Of a DNA stretch of 58,180 nt, positions 41,360 to 50,962 are shown piece by piece (within the stretch, counting starts at the first letter, position 1; the number at the start of each line of letters is the position of its first letter). The translations under genes and the position numbers were made by a program. Origin of the DNA: Sphingomonas sp. (GTDB lineage Bacteria; Pseudomonadota; Alphaproteobacteria; Sphingomonadales; Sphingomonadaceae); NCBI GenBank assembly GCA_025356055.1, contig JANXUU010000135.1, forward strand, positions 1-58,180, read 5' to 3'. The notes below the pieces were generated by a model. The model searched no databases. It was given only the letters and a program-made list of their open reading frames with translations, and was not told where the DNA came from.

Positions 41360-42094
41360 TCAGACCGCCTTGGCGACGAACAGCGTCATCGTCGCGAGGC
41401 GCGCGTGCCGCTGCGCAAAATCGCCGACCGCACCTTTGCCGAGCAGCGGCGGCGTGCCCGATGGTCGGCACTCGATGACCTGGAATCCCGCCTGTTTGAA
41501 CTGGCGGTCGAGGTCGGCCCGATAGACGTCCTCGTTGACGTGCCGACGGTAGGCCGGACGTCCGGTCAGACGCACCGCCAGTCCTTCGATCTGCCGATAA
41601 AGCGACTTGCGATTAGGCAGCGAGCAAAGCAGCATTCCGCCAGCGCGAAGCACCCGCCTGAACTCCTTCAACGCGGTATCGAGCGGCGCGACATATTCGA
41701 GCACGCTCGATGCCATGACCGCGTCGAACGACGCGTCGGGGAGGGGCAGTTGGCGCACGTCGGCTTGGTGGAAAGCCGGCGTCGGCACCAACCCGCAAAG
41801 CGTGCGACGGGCTTCGCGGATCATCGCCGGGCTGCCGTCGACACAGGTCAGGATGACGCCTCGTCCGGCGGCGATCAGCGAGAGGTCGCCAGCGCCGCAA
41901 CCCGCATCCAGGACCTGCATGGCGCGAGCAAGGTACGTGTCCATCACCGCCTGCCAGTCGATCGCTCGTCGCCGAAAATGATCTGACTGGCGATAGCCAG
42001 CGGACCATGCCGACGCCCGCTCGTCATGAAAATTGACGGCTCCACCCATGCCCGAAGCGTCCGGCGTTCCCGCCGGCCCCGCGTCACTGACCAT
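41360..42094 (-). CDS. Class I SAM-dependent methyltransferase
   Basis: A 244-residue Rossmann-like methyltransferase. SAM-binding motif I is VLDAGCGAGDLSLIAAGRG, followed by CVDGSPAMI (motif II) and DASFDAVMASSVLEYV (motif IV), then FRRVLRAGGMLLCSLPN. Its start ATGG overlaps the wzc stop by 11 bases, so it is the last gene of the exopolysaccharide operon. It could methylate a sugar or lipid intermediate, though ubiquinone-type methyltransferases look similar. Specific substrate unknown. Confidence 0.88.
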   Translation of the reverse strand: MVSDAGPAGTPDASGMGGAVNFHDERASAWSAGYRQSDHFRRRAIDWQAVMDTYLARAMQVLDAGCGAGDLSLIAAGRGVILTCVDGSPAMIREARRTLCGLVPTPAFHQADVRQLPLPDASFDAVMASSVLEYVAPLDTALKEFRRVLRAGGMLLCSLPNRKSLYRQIEGLAVRLTGRPAYRRHVNEDVYRADLDRQFKQAGFQVIECRPSGTPPLLGKGAVGDFAQRHARLATMTLFVAKAV

Positions 42095-44309
42095 AGCGAT
42101 AGTCGTACCCGTAGCCGTAGCCGTAGCCCATGCTCTTCTCGTCGAATTTCGTCAGCACCGCGCCGATGAAGTGGCCGCGGACGGCGAGGATGCGCTCGAT
42201 CGCCTGACGCGCCTGGGTCGCCCGGGTACGGGTTGATTCGACGACGAACACCGTGCTCTCGACGCTCCGCGACAGCAGGGGAGCATCGGCCAGTCCGAGG
42301 ACCGGCGGGCCGTCGATGACGACATGGTCGAACATCGCCACCGCCGCCTCGACAATCCTCTGGACGAGATCGGACGATAGTAGCTCGGCCGGATTGGGGG
42401 GAATACGACCGGCCGGAAGGAAGCTCAGATTGACCGTGCCCGATGGCTCGATGAAGTCCTCGAGCTTGCCATCGCCGGTGAGCAGGCTGCTCAGGCCGCC
42501 GCCAAGCGGCTTGTCGAGCAGGCGGTGGAGCGAGGGATTGCGCATGTCGCCGTCTATCAGCAGCACCCGCGCGCCGACCGACGCCAGCCCGAGCGCGAGC
42601 GCCAGCGCGGTCGTCGACTTGCCCTCGCGCGGCTGCGTGCTGGTCAGCAGCAGTGATTTGGGCGTGCCGTGCGAGGTCGAGAACTGGATCGAGGTGAGGA
42701 TCGAGAAATACGCTTCCGATAAAGGCGAATTGCTCTTTGCCAGCGCCTCGTCGATCGATGACTGGTCGAGCTTCGGGGTAGCCCCGAGAAGCGGAACGCC
42801 AAGCTTGCGCTGGAAATCCGCCGACGACACGGTTGCTTCGGCAAGCTGCTCGAGCAGCAACGCCACGCCGCAGCCAAGCATCAAGCCGAACAGCAAGCCA
42901 ACGATGAGATTGAGCCGGAGATTGGGTTTGGAGGGCAAACCGGGCACCAGCGCGCGATCAACGATCGAGACGTTGTTGGTGCCGACGCCACCAGCGACCC
43001 CGACCTCCTTGAACCGCTGGAGCAAGGAGTCATAGAGCGCGCGGTTGGTGTCCACGTCGCGCTGGATGATGTTATACTGGATCGTGCGCTGCTGCTGGTC
43101 GAGCACCGCGCTTTTCAGCGAATTGACCTTGGCCTGCAGTCCATTTTCGGCCTGGGTCGCCGCGCGATATTTGCCGCCGACGTCGCTCGCCACCGATGAC
43201 GTCACCCGGCTTTGCTCGCGCCCGATCTGTCGGTCGAGCTCGCCAATTTGCGACTTTAGGGCAATGACCGACGGATAGTCCGGACCGAAGTCGCTCTGCA
43301 GCTTGCTCAGCTGTCCGGTCAGCTCGCTCCGTTGCTGGCGCAGGGCATTGAGCGCGCCATTGGTTAATGACGCTTCGGCTGCCTTGCCGGCACCGCCGCC
43401 GCGCATGTCCGCTTCGGCTTGAATCCGCGCCGTCCGGGCGGAAGCCAGCTGCGAAGAAAGTTGCGACAGGTCTTGCGAGGTCAGCGTTTGCTCGCTCGAG
43501 ATGCTGCCGTCCGACCCACCGGTAGCCGAAACGCCGGCCCCGCTGATCTTGATCAGACCTTGCGCGCGCGCATATTCGGCCGCCTTGCGCTCCGAATCTT
43601 CGAGCTTTCCGCGCACCGCATTCAAGCGGTTTTCGAGGAATTGGCGGGCATATGCGGTCGCTTCGAACCGCCGGTTGAGATTTTCCTCGATAAACTTTTC
43701 GCCGATGGAATTCGCCACGCGCGCGGCCATCGCCGAGCTGGGCGACACGTAGCGAACCTCGATGATGCTCGACATGCGGATTGGCGCGATGAGCGTGCCG
43801 CCGTTGACGATGCTGGTCGCGATCTGGAAGCGCCTCGCGCGGGGTAGTTGCTTAAGGTCGTCCACCTTTCCGTGCGAATATCCCGACAGGAAATCATAAT
43901 CGTCGGTCAATCGCAGGTCGCGAACCACCGCTTCGGACAAGGAACGGCTTTTCAAAAGTGAATATTGGGTCTGATAGAATTCCTGGTTATACGGATTTCC
44001 GCCTTCGGCTTCGACCCCGCCGACCGAAACCACCTTGGGTGCCTCTCGATCGACTTGCAGCGTGACCGTCGACGTATATTCTTTCTGCGTGAGCATCGCC
44101 ATCAACAAGGCGAGGGCAACGCAGGCCGCGGTCACTGCAAGGATGGTATAGCGCCGCTTGAAGAAAATCCGCCAATATTTGCGCAGCGGCGATTCTTGCT
44201 GGATCGTGTCGGTCAGCGAGGCCCCGGCCAGGCTGGTCGACAAGACACGCGAATCAAGCACCGGCAGCGAGGCGGGGCCCGTCGGGACGGGGGCAGAATA
44301 TTCGTTCAC
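42084..44309 (-). CDS. wzc: Exopolysaccharide co-polymerase/tyrosine autokinase (Wzc-like, PCP-2a)
   Basis: Inner-membrane regulator of polysaccharide chain length and export. The 741 residues have a Wzz-type N-terminal domain between two membrane helices (about 55-75 and 467-487), a periplasmic coiled coil and a cytoplasmic BY-kinase: Walker A STQPREGKST (557-566), Walker A' LLIDGDMRNP (583-592), Walker B VVIDGPPV (663-670). The C-terminal tail has six tyrosines at 729, 731, 733, 735, 737 and 739, the autophosphorylation cluster, encoded by a short hexamer repeat. It follows wza by 13 bases. Confidence 0.93.
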   Translation of the reverse strand: MNEYSAPVPTGPASLPVLDSRVLSTSLAGASLTDTIQQESPLRKYWRIFFKRRYTILAVTAACVALALLMAMLTQKEYTSTVTLQVDREAPKVVSVGGVEAEGGNPYNQEFYQTQYSLLKSRSLSEAVVRDLRLTDDYDFLSGYSHGKVDDLKQLPRARRFQIATSIVNGGTLIAPIRMSSIIEVRYVSPSSAMAARVANSIGEKFIEENLNRRFEATAYARQFLENRLNAVRGKLEDSERKAAEYARAQGLIKISGAGVSATGGSDGSISSEQTLTSQDLSQLSSQLASARTARIQAEADMRGGGAGKAAEASLTNGALNALRQQRSELTGQLSKLQSDFGPDYPSVIALKSQIGELDRQIGREQSRVTSSVASDVGGKYRAATQAENGLQAKVNSLKSAVLDQQQRTIQYNIIQRDVDTNRALYDSLLQRFKEVGVAGGVGTNNVSIVDRALVPGLPSKPNLRLNLIVGLLFGLMLGCGVALLLEQLAEATVSSADFQRKLGVPLLGATPKLDQSSIDEALAKSNSPLSEAYFSILTSIQFSTSHGTPKSLLLTSTQPREGKSTTALALALGLASVGARVLLIDGDMRNPSLHRLLDKPLGGGLSSLLTGDGKLEDFIEPSGTVNLSFLPAGRIPPNPAELLSSDLVQRIVEAAVAMFDHVVIDGPPVLGLADAPLLSRSVESTVFVVESTRTRATQARQAIERILAVRGHFIGAVLTKFDEKSMGYGYGYGYDYRYGQ
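42109..42126. repeat. Hexamer microsatellite in the wzc tyrosine tail
   Basis: Three perfect CCGTAG units (plus strand) with an imperfect flank encode alternating Tyr-Gly in wzc. Gain or loss of a unit would add or remove a Gly-Tyr pair without a frameshift. Short length makes active slippage uncertain. Confidence 0.6.
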
Positions 44310-44322
44310 TTGACCGCCTTGA

Positions 44323-45030
44323 TCAGAGGATGGGTATGAAGGAGCCGACCGTCGGGAAGGCGGACGTGAAGTCCTTCAGAAAGCGCCGCGCCGCATTCTC
44401 GCCGACAATGACGATGTCATTGCCGTAGATTTGGGGATCCGCATATCGTCCCGAGCGGATGTCCTTGAGGCTGAACAACGCCGCCATCTTCTTGTCATTG
44501 ACGGTGCGGAACACCACGACCTTGTTGAGGTCGGCAATGTCTCCCGCGCCCCGAGCAGTGGCGATCGCCTGTTGCAGCGTCATCCGCCCCCCCACCGGAT
44601 AGACGCCTGGGTTGTGTACCGCACCGTCGACAGTCACCGTCTGGGCGCGCGCTTCCTTGACGTTGACCGAGACTTGCGGGTTCTTGAGATAGCGCCCGCG
44701 CAACGAGGCGGCGATCTTGCCGCTCAGGTCGCCAGGCGTGTTGCCGCCGGCCAAGATCGTCCCGACCAGCGGCATCGAGAAGTTGCCGGCCGCATCGACC
44801 GCACCTGTTCGCGACAGTTCCGGCGCGCCGAACACATCGACCGCGATCGTGTCGAGCGGTCCGATGCGATAATTGCTGAAATCGATTGCTGAAATGTTGG
44901 TATCCGGCGCGGGCAGACTGTGCGCGACGGTGACGGCGCGGCTCGAAGAATCGAGGTTCAGGCCGCTGGCACAACCACCCAGCGCCAGCACGAGGCTCGC
45001 AAGCATCGGAAACAATGAGCGATACGACAT
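44323..45030 (-). CDS. wza: Polysaccharide biosynthesis/export lipoprotein (Wza-like)
   Basis: Outer-membrane export channel component of 235 residues. A lipoprotein signal with lipobox LALGGCAS (Cys at about residue 20) is followed by the Poly_export domain (YRIGPLDTIAVDVFGAPELS, PLVGTILAGG) and SLBB-like repeat (VDGAVHNPGVYPVGGRMTLQQAI). It is shorter than E. coli Wza, lacking extra SLBB copies, as is common in alphaproteobacteria. A 118-base gap upstream probably carries its promoter. Confidence 0.92.
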   Translation of the reverse strand: MSYRSLFPMLASLVLALGGCASGLNLDSSSRAVTVAHSLPAPDTNISAIDFSNYRIGPLDTIAVDVFGAPELSRTGAVDAAGNFSMPLVGTILAGGNTPGDLSGKIAASLRGRYLKNPQVSVNVKEARAQTVTVDGAVHNPGVYPVGGRMTLQQAIATARGAGDIADLNKVVVFRTVNDKKMAALFSLKDIRSGRYADPQIYGNDIVIVGENAARRFLKDFTSAFPTVGSFIPIL

Positions 45031-45148
45031 CGATTTCTCCGCACTATGCAGTCATTCCCGCCCCAAGATGACCCCCACGGGCCGGTTAATTGGCTTTGGA
45101 GATAATGCAAGGAACAAGCATTGTGAACGACTAATGACTTCGACCCAA

Positions 45149-46291
45149 TTACGTTCCGTCATTGCCAGCCATCGCCGCTTCAAAACAGCTTGCAAGCCGC
45201 TCACGGTCGGTCTCGGGGGCCAACTGCTCCTCGGCAAAGCGGCGCGCGCCGGCGCGCCATTCGAGGCGCTCTTGATCGGTCATCGCGGCAAACCGCCGGA
45301 GGAACGCGATCCATGGCGCGACATCGTTAAGTGGCAGGTCGGCCCCAGCCTTGGCAACGGTCAACCCGCGCCACGGCGTCGTGTCGGCGATCAGCGCCGG
45401 CGTACCGGCGAGGAAAGCATCGACGATCGCATGGCCGAAATTCTCGCCTCTCGTCGGAAGCAGCATGAGATCATTCCGCGCCAGCGTTTCGGGCACCGTG
45501 TCGGGGGCGATCGCCCCATGATATTGGCAAATGACATTGTTCGGGAGGTGCGCGATGGCGGACTGGCATTCCTCCCAATAAGCTTGATTGGTCACCGGCC
45601 CGTAGATGTCGAGCACAACCGGGACGTCTGCCGCGCCCAGCATCCGAACCGCCCAGTCGAGGTTTTTCATATTATCGATCCGGGCGAGGAAGGCGATCCG
45701 GAGGGGCCCTCCAGCCGGGCCCGCCACAAACGGGGGCAGAAGATCGAGCGGTCGCAGGTTCGGACCGATGACAATCCGGGCACCGGACAAAGCCGCGCGA
45801 ATGTTCGCTGCTTCCTGCTCGTCCGTCGCCTGAAGAAATACGCGATCAAGCAATCCAAGCATTCCAACCATCCGCAGGTATGAACGCTTGCGCGCGGATT
45901 TGAGCTTTAGCGCCGGTGGCGCGAACTCGCCACGGGGGGCAATCAGAAGCGAAGACTGCAGCAATCCCATCCGTTTGAGCAATAGCGCCGGGAGAGTCAG
46001 CGCGGGGTCGAAGAAACCATTGGAAACAAGCAGGTCGTGAGGTGTCTCGCGAAGCAGGCGAACTACTCCTTCGACGAAGAATTTCCCACGTCGCAGCGCA
46101 ATCCGTTCGCAGCCCGCCAGGACGTGCCAGCGGCCGGTCGGTTCACCAGGATCGGCTTGGGTCACGAAGCGGAAATGATAGCGATCCGACAGGCTGGTCG
46201 CGACCCGTACCCAGGTAATGTTCGGACCGCTCGCCTGAAGTCCGGGACGAAAGCAGCCGAGGAGGACAAGGATGGTCGGCCGCTCGCTCAC
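45149..46291 (-). CDS. Glycosyltransferase family 4 (group 1)
   Basis: A 380-residue GT-B fold enzyme in the exopolysaccharide locus. Recognisable parts are SNGFFDPALTLPALLLKRMG, LIAPRGEFAPPALKLKS, FLARIDNMKNLDWAV and LLPTRGENFGHAIVDAFLAGTPALIAD with the conserved Glu residues. Start GTG 46291 overlaps the GT2 stop in GTGA; the TTG at 46303 is not needed. A putative sugar-transfer step in repeat-unit assembly follows from context; donor and acceptor are unknown. Confidence 0.88.
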   Translation of the reverse strand: MSERPTILVLLGCFRPGLQASGPNITWVRVATSLSDRYHFRFVTQADPGEPTGRWHVLAGCERIALRRGKFFVEGVVRLLRETPHDLLVSNGFFDPALTLPALLLKRMGLLQSSLLIAPRGEFAPPALKLKSARKRSYLRMVGMLGLLDRVFLQATDEQEAANIRAALSGARIVIGPNLRPLDLLPPFVAGPAGGPLRIAFLARIDNMKNLDWAVRMLGAADVPVVLDIYGPVTNQAYWEECQSAIAHLPNNVICQYHGAIAPDTVPETLARNDLMLLPTRGENFGHAIVDAFLAGTPALIADTTPWRGLTVAKAGADLPLNDVAPWIAFLRRFAAMTDQERLEWRAGARRFAEEQLAPETDRERLASCFEAAMAGNDGT

Positions 46292-47205
46292 GCCGCGCCG
46301 CAATCGATCCCGTGGCGGTCGAGCAGGTACTGGCGAAAGGCTTCGAGCCCGTGCGTCGCGATATACTCGCGCGCCTCATCCACCTTGGCGTCCATCAGGA
46401 AGAAATTCCAGAAGCCCTGAAGGGTGTGGAACACGAGCCCTGTGCGACCATCGAGGAAGCCGAGCCGGAAGAAATAGCGCTGGACGAAGTAAAGCATCGC
46501 ACGAAGATATAACGGCGATCGCGCATAGACGCCGTTGCGAAGGAAGCGCTTTAGTCCGGCCCCGCGATTAAGGACGCCCTTCTCCGCCGTGCGGGGGAGC
46601 AACGGAAAATCGAGGTTGATGAAATCGACCATCTGGCGCGTGGTGTAGCCGTTGTGCTTGGCGGTCCAGTCGGTGATGTCCTTCAGGTTCTCGTCAACTA
46701 GGTCGCCTTCGCCGATCCGCTCGATGCGGCCGCGCTCGACGATGATATGCTCGTCCATCCAGCGCTGCTCGACACGAGCCGCGCCCGATCGCCATGCGCG
46801 GATCAGGACGGTATTGTAATATCCGCCCCAGCGGATCCAGCGCCTGCGGAAGACAACTTTGCGGCGGATTTCGAAGGCGCCGAGGTCGGGCGGCGCGAAA
46901 GCGATGCGCTTCCTCAGCGCACTAATTGCCGCGGGTTCAAACCACTCGTCAGCATCGATACGTATTATCCAGCCTTCGTGCTGATCCAGTCTGTCGATTG
47001 TCCACTGGAACTGGGCCGCGTGGTTGACAAATACGTTGTTCCAAACTTCTGCCCCGGCGGTCTTGGCCAATGTCACCGTCGAATCGCTTGAAAAGCTATC
47101 GACCACGATGATCCGATCGGCGAGCGGCTTCAGCCGCTCGATGCAGCGTCCGATGTGAACCGCCTCGTCGCGCGCCAGGACGATGGCCGTAATCCCGCCA
47201 CTCAC
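46288..47205 (-). CDS. Glycosyltransferase family 2
   Basis: A 305-residue GT-A enzyme of the WaaE/KdtX-like type: TAIVLARDEAVHIGRCIERLKP, VVDSFSSDSTVTLAKTAGA, the metal-binding IRIDADEWFEP and the C-terminal LLPRTAEKGVLNRGAGLK/FLRNGVYARSPLY region. GTG 47205 overlaps the stop of the upstream oxidoreductase (GTGA), and its own stop overlaps the GT4 start, so the three are tightly coupled. Probably adds a hexose or heptose to a glycan intermediate. Confidence 0.9.
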   Translation of the reverse strand: MSGGITAIVLARDEAVHIGRCIERLKPLADRIIVVDSFSSDSTVTLAKTAGAEVWNNVFVNHAAQFQWTIDRLDQHEGWIIRIDADEWFEPAAISALRKRIAFAPPDLGAFEIRRKVVFRRRWIRWGGYYNTVLIRAWRSGAARVEQRWMDEHIIVERGRIERIGEGDLVDENLKDITDWTAKHNGYTTRQMVDFINLDFPLLPRTAEKGVLNRGAGLKRFLRNGVYARSPLYLRAMLYFVQRYFFRLGFLDGRTGLVFHTLQGFWNFFLMDAKVDEAREYIATHGLEAFRQYLLDRHGIDCGAA

Positions 47206-49280
47206 CCGGCCAATCCCAGCGTTGCGCGACTTACCGCATCCAGGGAAGCGAGCGCGACCGGGGGTTTGCCGGTCGTCCGCCCGTCGAGGAACGCCTTCAC
47301 CAGCGCCTTCTGCCCCTTGTCCTGCGCACCCTTCGACGTGCGCGTCTTGCCACCCTGGTGTACCGTCAGCCGGGTAAAATCGTCGATGACCAGCGATACG
47401 CCGGTGCCAATCGCCTCGATCCGCTCCTTGGACATTCCCGGATCACCAGCAGGCGCGTAGAGGATGGTGCCTACGGAGCCGTCGGCGAAGCGCAAAGCCG
47501 CCGCCATCCCATCGTCGACCGACGGCGGAGACAGCAGCTCCCACGCCACCGGGTCGGCCCCGCACAGCGCCGACAGCGCATCGACAAAGTGACAAACTTC
47601 GCCGACAATCCGCCCGCCGCCTTCACTGCCATGGACCCAGCTGTCGCGCGGGATCGCGCCGGCGTTGATCCGGTAGCTCATGTATTTTGGCCCCGGCGTC
47701 GCCGCGAGCGCTGCGCTTGCCTCGACCAGCATCGGCGCAAAACGACGATTGAAACCGACCGTCAGCGTGCCACTCGCCGACCGCGCCGCTTCGAGCACTG
47801 CGTCGAGCTCCGCGTCACTCAGCGCGAGCGGCTTTTCGACGAACACATGCTTGCCCGCCTCGAGTGCGGCAATCGCCAGGCGCGCGTGGCTGTCGTGCCG
47901 CGTCACGATGAATATCGTCGACACCGCCGGATCGCCAAGTGCCTCGGCCGCATCGGTCGCGGCACGGGCAAACCCAAGTGCCTCCGCCGACCCCATCGCG
48001 CTAAGGCCAGTTGATGTCACGACCGTCGACAGGTGCGACTTGCCGCCAGCGGCGACCACCGCGGGAAGCAACACGGCCTTGGCGTAATTGCCCATCCCCA
48101 GGAACGCGATCCCTTCGCCGCTGACCGGTGTGCGCCCCGCTACCGGCACCGAACGCGCACCCGGAGCGGCCGTTGCGTTATAGCCAAGCGTAATGGCCAG
48201 CGAGGGCGTATCGCTGCTCAGCAAGGCATAGGCATCGAGCGCATCGTCGAGCGCGAAGCGATGCGTCACCAGCGCTTCAGGCGTGACGCTCCCCGCCGCG
48301 ACCAGCTCGAGAAACGCCGCCATGTTGCGCTGCTCGGTCCACCGCACATAAGGCAGCGGATAGTCGCGTCCGCCCTGTTCATACTCCGCGTCATAGCGCC
48401 CCGGCCCGGTCGACATTGCCAGGCGAAGGTCGAGTTCGCGCTTGTAGAACGGCTCGCGGTCGAGCCGCATTCCGACCAGCCCGACGACGACCACGCGGCC
48501 CTTCATCCGGCTGATCGTCGCGGCTTGGTTGATCGGGTCATTCGACGGGGTCGAGGCAGTCAGCAGCACCGCGTCGGCGCCATGCTGTCCGGTAAACGCC
48601 AGCGTCGCCGCCTCCAGCCCCGAAGACACCGCGTCGTCGGCCCCGAGCAATCGCGCCAGTGCGACCCGCTCCGGATTGGGGTCGAAGCCGAGCACGCGGC
48701 AACCATTGGCCTTGAGCAACTGCACCGTCAGCAGTCCGATCAGCCCCAGCCCCATCACCACCACCCGCTCGCCCAGCCGCGGATCGGCAACCCGCACGCC
48801 CTGCAGCGCGATCGCCCCGACAGTGGCAAAACTCGCCGCCTCGTCGCTCACCCCGTCGGGAATTCGCGCCATGAGGTTCTTCGGGACGACGTTGAACTCG
48901 GCGTGATTGGCGATTCCGGCGCCCGCGCACGCCACCCGGTCGCCGACCGCGACTCCGCTGGCGGCGCCCGCCTCAATCACCGTTCCTGCCAGGCTGTAGC
49001 CAAGCGGAATTGGCACCTCGAGCTTCGATCGGACTTTGGTGATGGTCTCCATCACGCCCTCGGTGCGCGCTTTGCGGATCACTTGGCGGACGAGGTCGGG
49101 CCGCGCCATCGCCTTGCCGGCAAGACTGGCCTTCGCAAGATCGACGATCTGCTTTTCGGTTCCCGCGCTGATCAGCGACACCCCGGTACGGATCAGCGCC
49201 GACCCCGCGCCCGGCCGGGGAACAGGCACCTCGGCCACGCGCATTCGCCCGCTGCGATAATGTTGTTCGATCTGCTTCAT
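47202..49280 (-). CDS. Bi-domain-containing oxidoreductase (zinc-type dehydrogenase + Gfo/Idh/MocA)
   Basis: A 692-residue fusion. The N-terminal about 350 residues are a medium-chain dehydrogenase (YSLAGTVIEAGAASGVAVGDRV; VVVMGLGLIGLLTVQLLKANG nucleotide motif). The C-terminal half is a Gfo/Idh/MocA oxidoreductase (IAFLGMGNYAKAVLLPA; HVFVEKPLALSDAEL with the conserved EKP; GEVCHFVDAL). Such fusions occur in surface polysaccharide loci together with heparinase-fold and asparagine synthase genes, as here. It presumably oxidises or epimerises a sugar intermediate. ATG 49280 overlaps the heparinase stop. Confidence 0.92.
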   Translation of the reverse strand: MKQIEQHYRSGRMRVAEVPVPRPGAGSALIRTGVSLISAGTEKQIVDLAKASLAGKAMARPDLVRQVIRKARTEGVMETITKVRSKLEVPIPLGYSLAGTVIEAGAASGVAVGDRVACAGAGIANHAEFNVVPKNLMARIPDGVSDEAASFATVGAIALQGVRVADPRLGERVVVMGLGLIGLLTVQLLKANGCRVLGFDPNPERVALARLLGADDAVSSGLEAATLAFTGQHGADAVLLTASTPSNDPINQAATISRMKGRVVVVGLVGMRLDREPFYKRELDLRLAMSTGPGRYDAEYEQGGRDYPLPYVRWTEQRNMAAFLELVAAGSVTPEALVTHRFALDDALDAYALLSSDTPSLAITLGYNATAAPGARSVPVAGRTPVSGEGIAFLGMGNYAKAVLLPAVVAAGGKSHLSTVVTSTGLSAMGSAEALGFARAATDAAEALGDPAVSTIFIVTRHDSHARLAIAALEAGKHVFVEKPLALSDAELDAVLEAARSASGTLTVGFNRRFAPMLVEASAALAATPGPKYMSYRINAGAIPRDSWVHGSEGGGRIVGEVCHFVDALSALCGADPVAWELLSPPSVDDGMAAALRFADGSVGTILYAPAGDPGMSKERIEAIGTGVSLVIDDFTRLTVHQGGKTRTSKGAQDKGQKALVKAFLDGRTTGKPPVALASLDAVSRATLGLAG

Positions 49281-50962
49281 TCGCCGCTTCGCGATTCTAT
49301 AGTGAGGGTGGTTTGGCAGGACAGGTCGACAAGGGCGACGCGAATGCGCTTGGTGGAGCGCTCGGTACCCATGTCGGGCCACCAAAGCGCTGCCTCGACA
49401 GTAAGTTCCCCGTCGGTGGAAATGCGGCATGTGGCCGCGCTCGTCACCAGCCGCACACCGCCCTCGTCCGGGACGACCTCGACCTCTGGGGCAAGGAGGA
49501 AGGAAATCGCCGCTCCGGGAAGCGGTCGGTTGATCACATCGACGATCCGGATCGTGCCGCGTCTGGCCTCGATTTGCCGGCGATGACGCGGCCCGCCGTT
49601 TGAACCGACGAAACCGCTGTGCGCCACCGTCACTCCGAGCAAATCCGACTCCAACTCGACCGACCGCTCGTCCAGTCGGCAGCGCGCACCGAGACGGAAC
49701 GCGCCAAAGAAATCGCCCTGGTCGGCTCGGGGTGCGGCCAGCGTGTTGTGATTCACGGCAGATCGCGACTCATCGCGTTCCTTCCCCGAAACATAGGTAG
49801 ACACGCCCTGATCGACGATGATGCGCTGTCCAGCAACGCTCCACTCGAACGACCCCATGTCGCCATGGACGTGCGCGGGGAGCCCGGCGGGTTCAAGCGG
49901 ACCGGCATCGATCAATAACAGGTCGTTCCCGTGCCGAACTCCAGCATAGCCAGCGACGGGCAGGTCGAATGAGGCGCGGGGTGAATAAGACCGCCCGGTA
50001 ATTGCGCGCGCTGCCTCGAGCAAATCGCATGGGCTGCGGGCCATTGACAGACCCGAGTCGCCAAACAATGCAATTCCGCCGTCGGGATGGGTCAAGTCGG
50101 CAAGCACTTGCGCTGCCCGCCCGATCACCTCGTCGAGCGCGCCGTCGAACGGATCGCGGCGCAAGGCATGGCGAATCTCGAGCAAGTCGCCCAGCGCTTG
50201 GGCGTGATAGGAGCATGACCGCTCGAAATGCATTCCGTCGGGAAGGAATTGTGCAAGCTCGCGGCGCAGCAACTTCAACCCGAGCGTCCGCCAGCGCGGC
50301 ACGTCGCGCCCGGTAAGCGCCGCCGATCCCCACAGCAGCGCGACGATGTTCTTGAGCAAATGATTACCACCAAGATCGGTCTCGAGATGAACCTCAAGAA
50401 AGCACAGTTGGCGCGCGCACGCGTTCGCCATCTCGCCGACCCATGCTGGATCGAGCCGCCCGCGCCGCACCGCCAGCTGCTGCAACCACACCACCACACG
50501 CAGTGACAGTGCATAGCTGTTCCACGCATCGTGGCGCGCGCCGGGCGCGAACGGCGGGTTAGCCGCGAGCCAATCGATCAGTGCCTGCCGAAACGCCGAG
50601 TCATCAACCCCCTCGACCCATTCGAAATAGTGAAGGTTCATCCGCCACAGCTGGTTCTTCGGACCTGCCCCGCCCAGATGCCAGTCGATTGCTTCCCTCG
50701 GACAGGTCTCGCTTCTGCCGATAAAGGTGAAGAACCAGTTTCCGGATTCATGGCGAGCCGAATTCGCGCGCTGTGCGAGCGGAGGCAGGGGCGCAACTTC
50801 GGCCAGCTTGGCCGACGCGCTGACCGGCGCCCAGCGAACCGCGCGCTCGACTTTGCCCCGCCCCGCCAGCAGCACCCGGCGCAGGATTTTCGCCGGCGGT
50901 ATGTGTCGCGCAAAGGCGAACGATCGAGCCGCCCGCGTGCGCCAGGCGGCACCATCAGCCAT
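49277..50962 (-). CDS. Heparinase II/III family protein
   Basis: A 561-residue alginate-lyase/heparinase-fold protein: an (alpha/alpha) toroid N-terminal half (LHYFEWVEG, WNSYALSLRVVVW, ETDLGGNHLLKNIVALL, FERSCSYHAQALGDLLE, FGDSG) and the beta-sandwich C-terminal half with HVHGDMGSFEWSVAGQRIIVDQGVSTY. The two conserved blocks (SYH and HGD...F) match family members found in exopolysaccharide loci, where they may trim or modify the polymer. No signal peptide is visible, so the site of action is unclear. The start overlaps the asnB stop by eight bases. Confidence 0.88.
   Translation of the reverse strand: MADGAAWRTRAARSFAFARHIPPAKILRRVLLAGRGKVERAVRWAPVSASAKLAEVAPLPPLAQRANSARHESGNWFFTFIGRSETCPREAIDWHLGGAGPKNQLWRMNLHYFEWVEGVDDSAFRQALIDWLAANPPFAPGARHDAWNSYALSLRVVVWLQQLAVRRGRLDPAWVGEMANACARQLCFLEVHLETDLGGNHLLKNIVALLWGSAALTGRDVPRWRTLGLKLLRRELAQFLPDGMHFERSCSYHAQALGDLLEIRHALRRDPFDGALDEVIGRAAQVLADLTHPDGGIALFGDSGLSMARSPCDLLEAARAITGRSYSPRASFDLPVAGYAGVRHGNDLLLIDAGPLEPAGLPAHVHGDMGSFEWSVAGQRIIVDQGVSTYVSGKERDESRSAVNHNTLAAPRADQGDFFGAFRLGARCRLDERSVELESDLLGVTVAHSGFVGSNGGPRHRRQIEARRGTIRIVDVINRPLPGAAISFLLAPEVEVVPDEGGVRLVTSAATCRISTDGELTVEAALWWPDMGTERSTKRIRVALVDLSCQTTLTIESRSGE

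Noticed and set aside
48033-49586. 517-codon open frame on the plus strand
   Set aside because: Antisense to the bi-domain oxidoreductase and heparinase genes, both with clear motifs.
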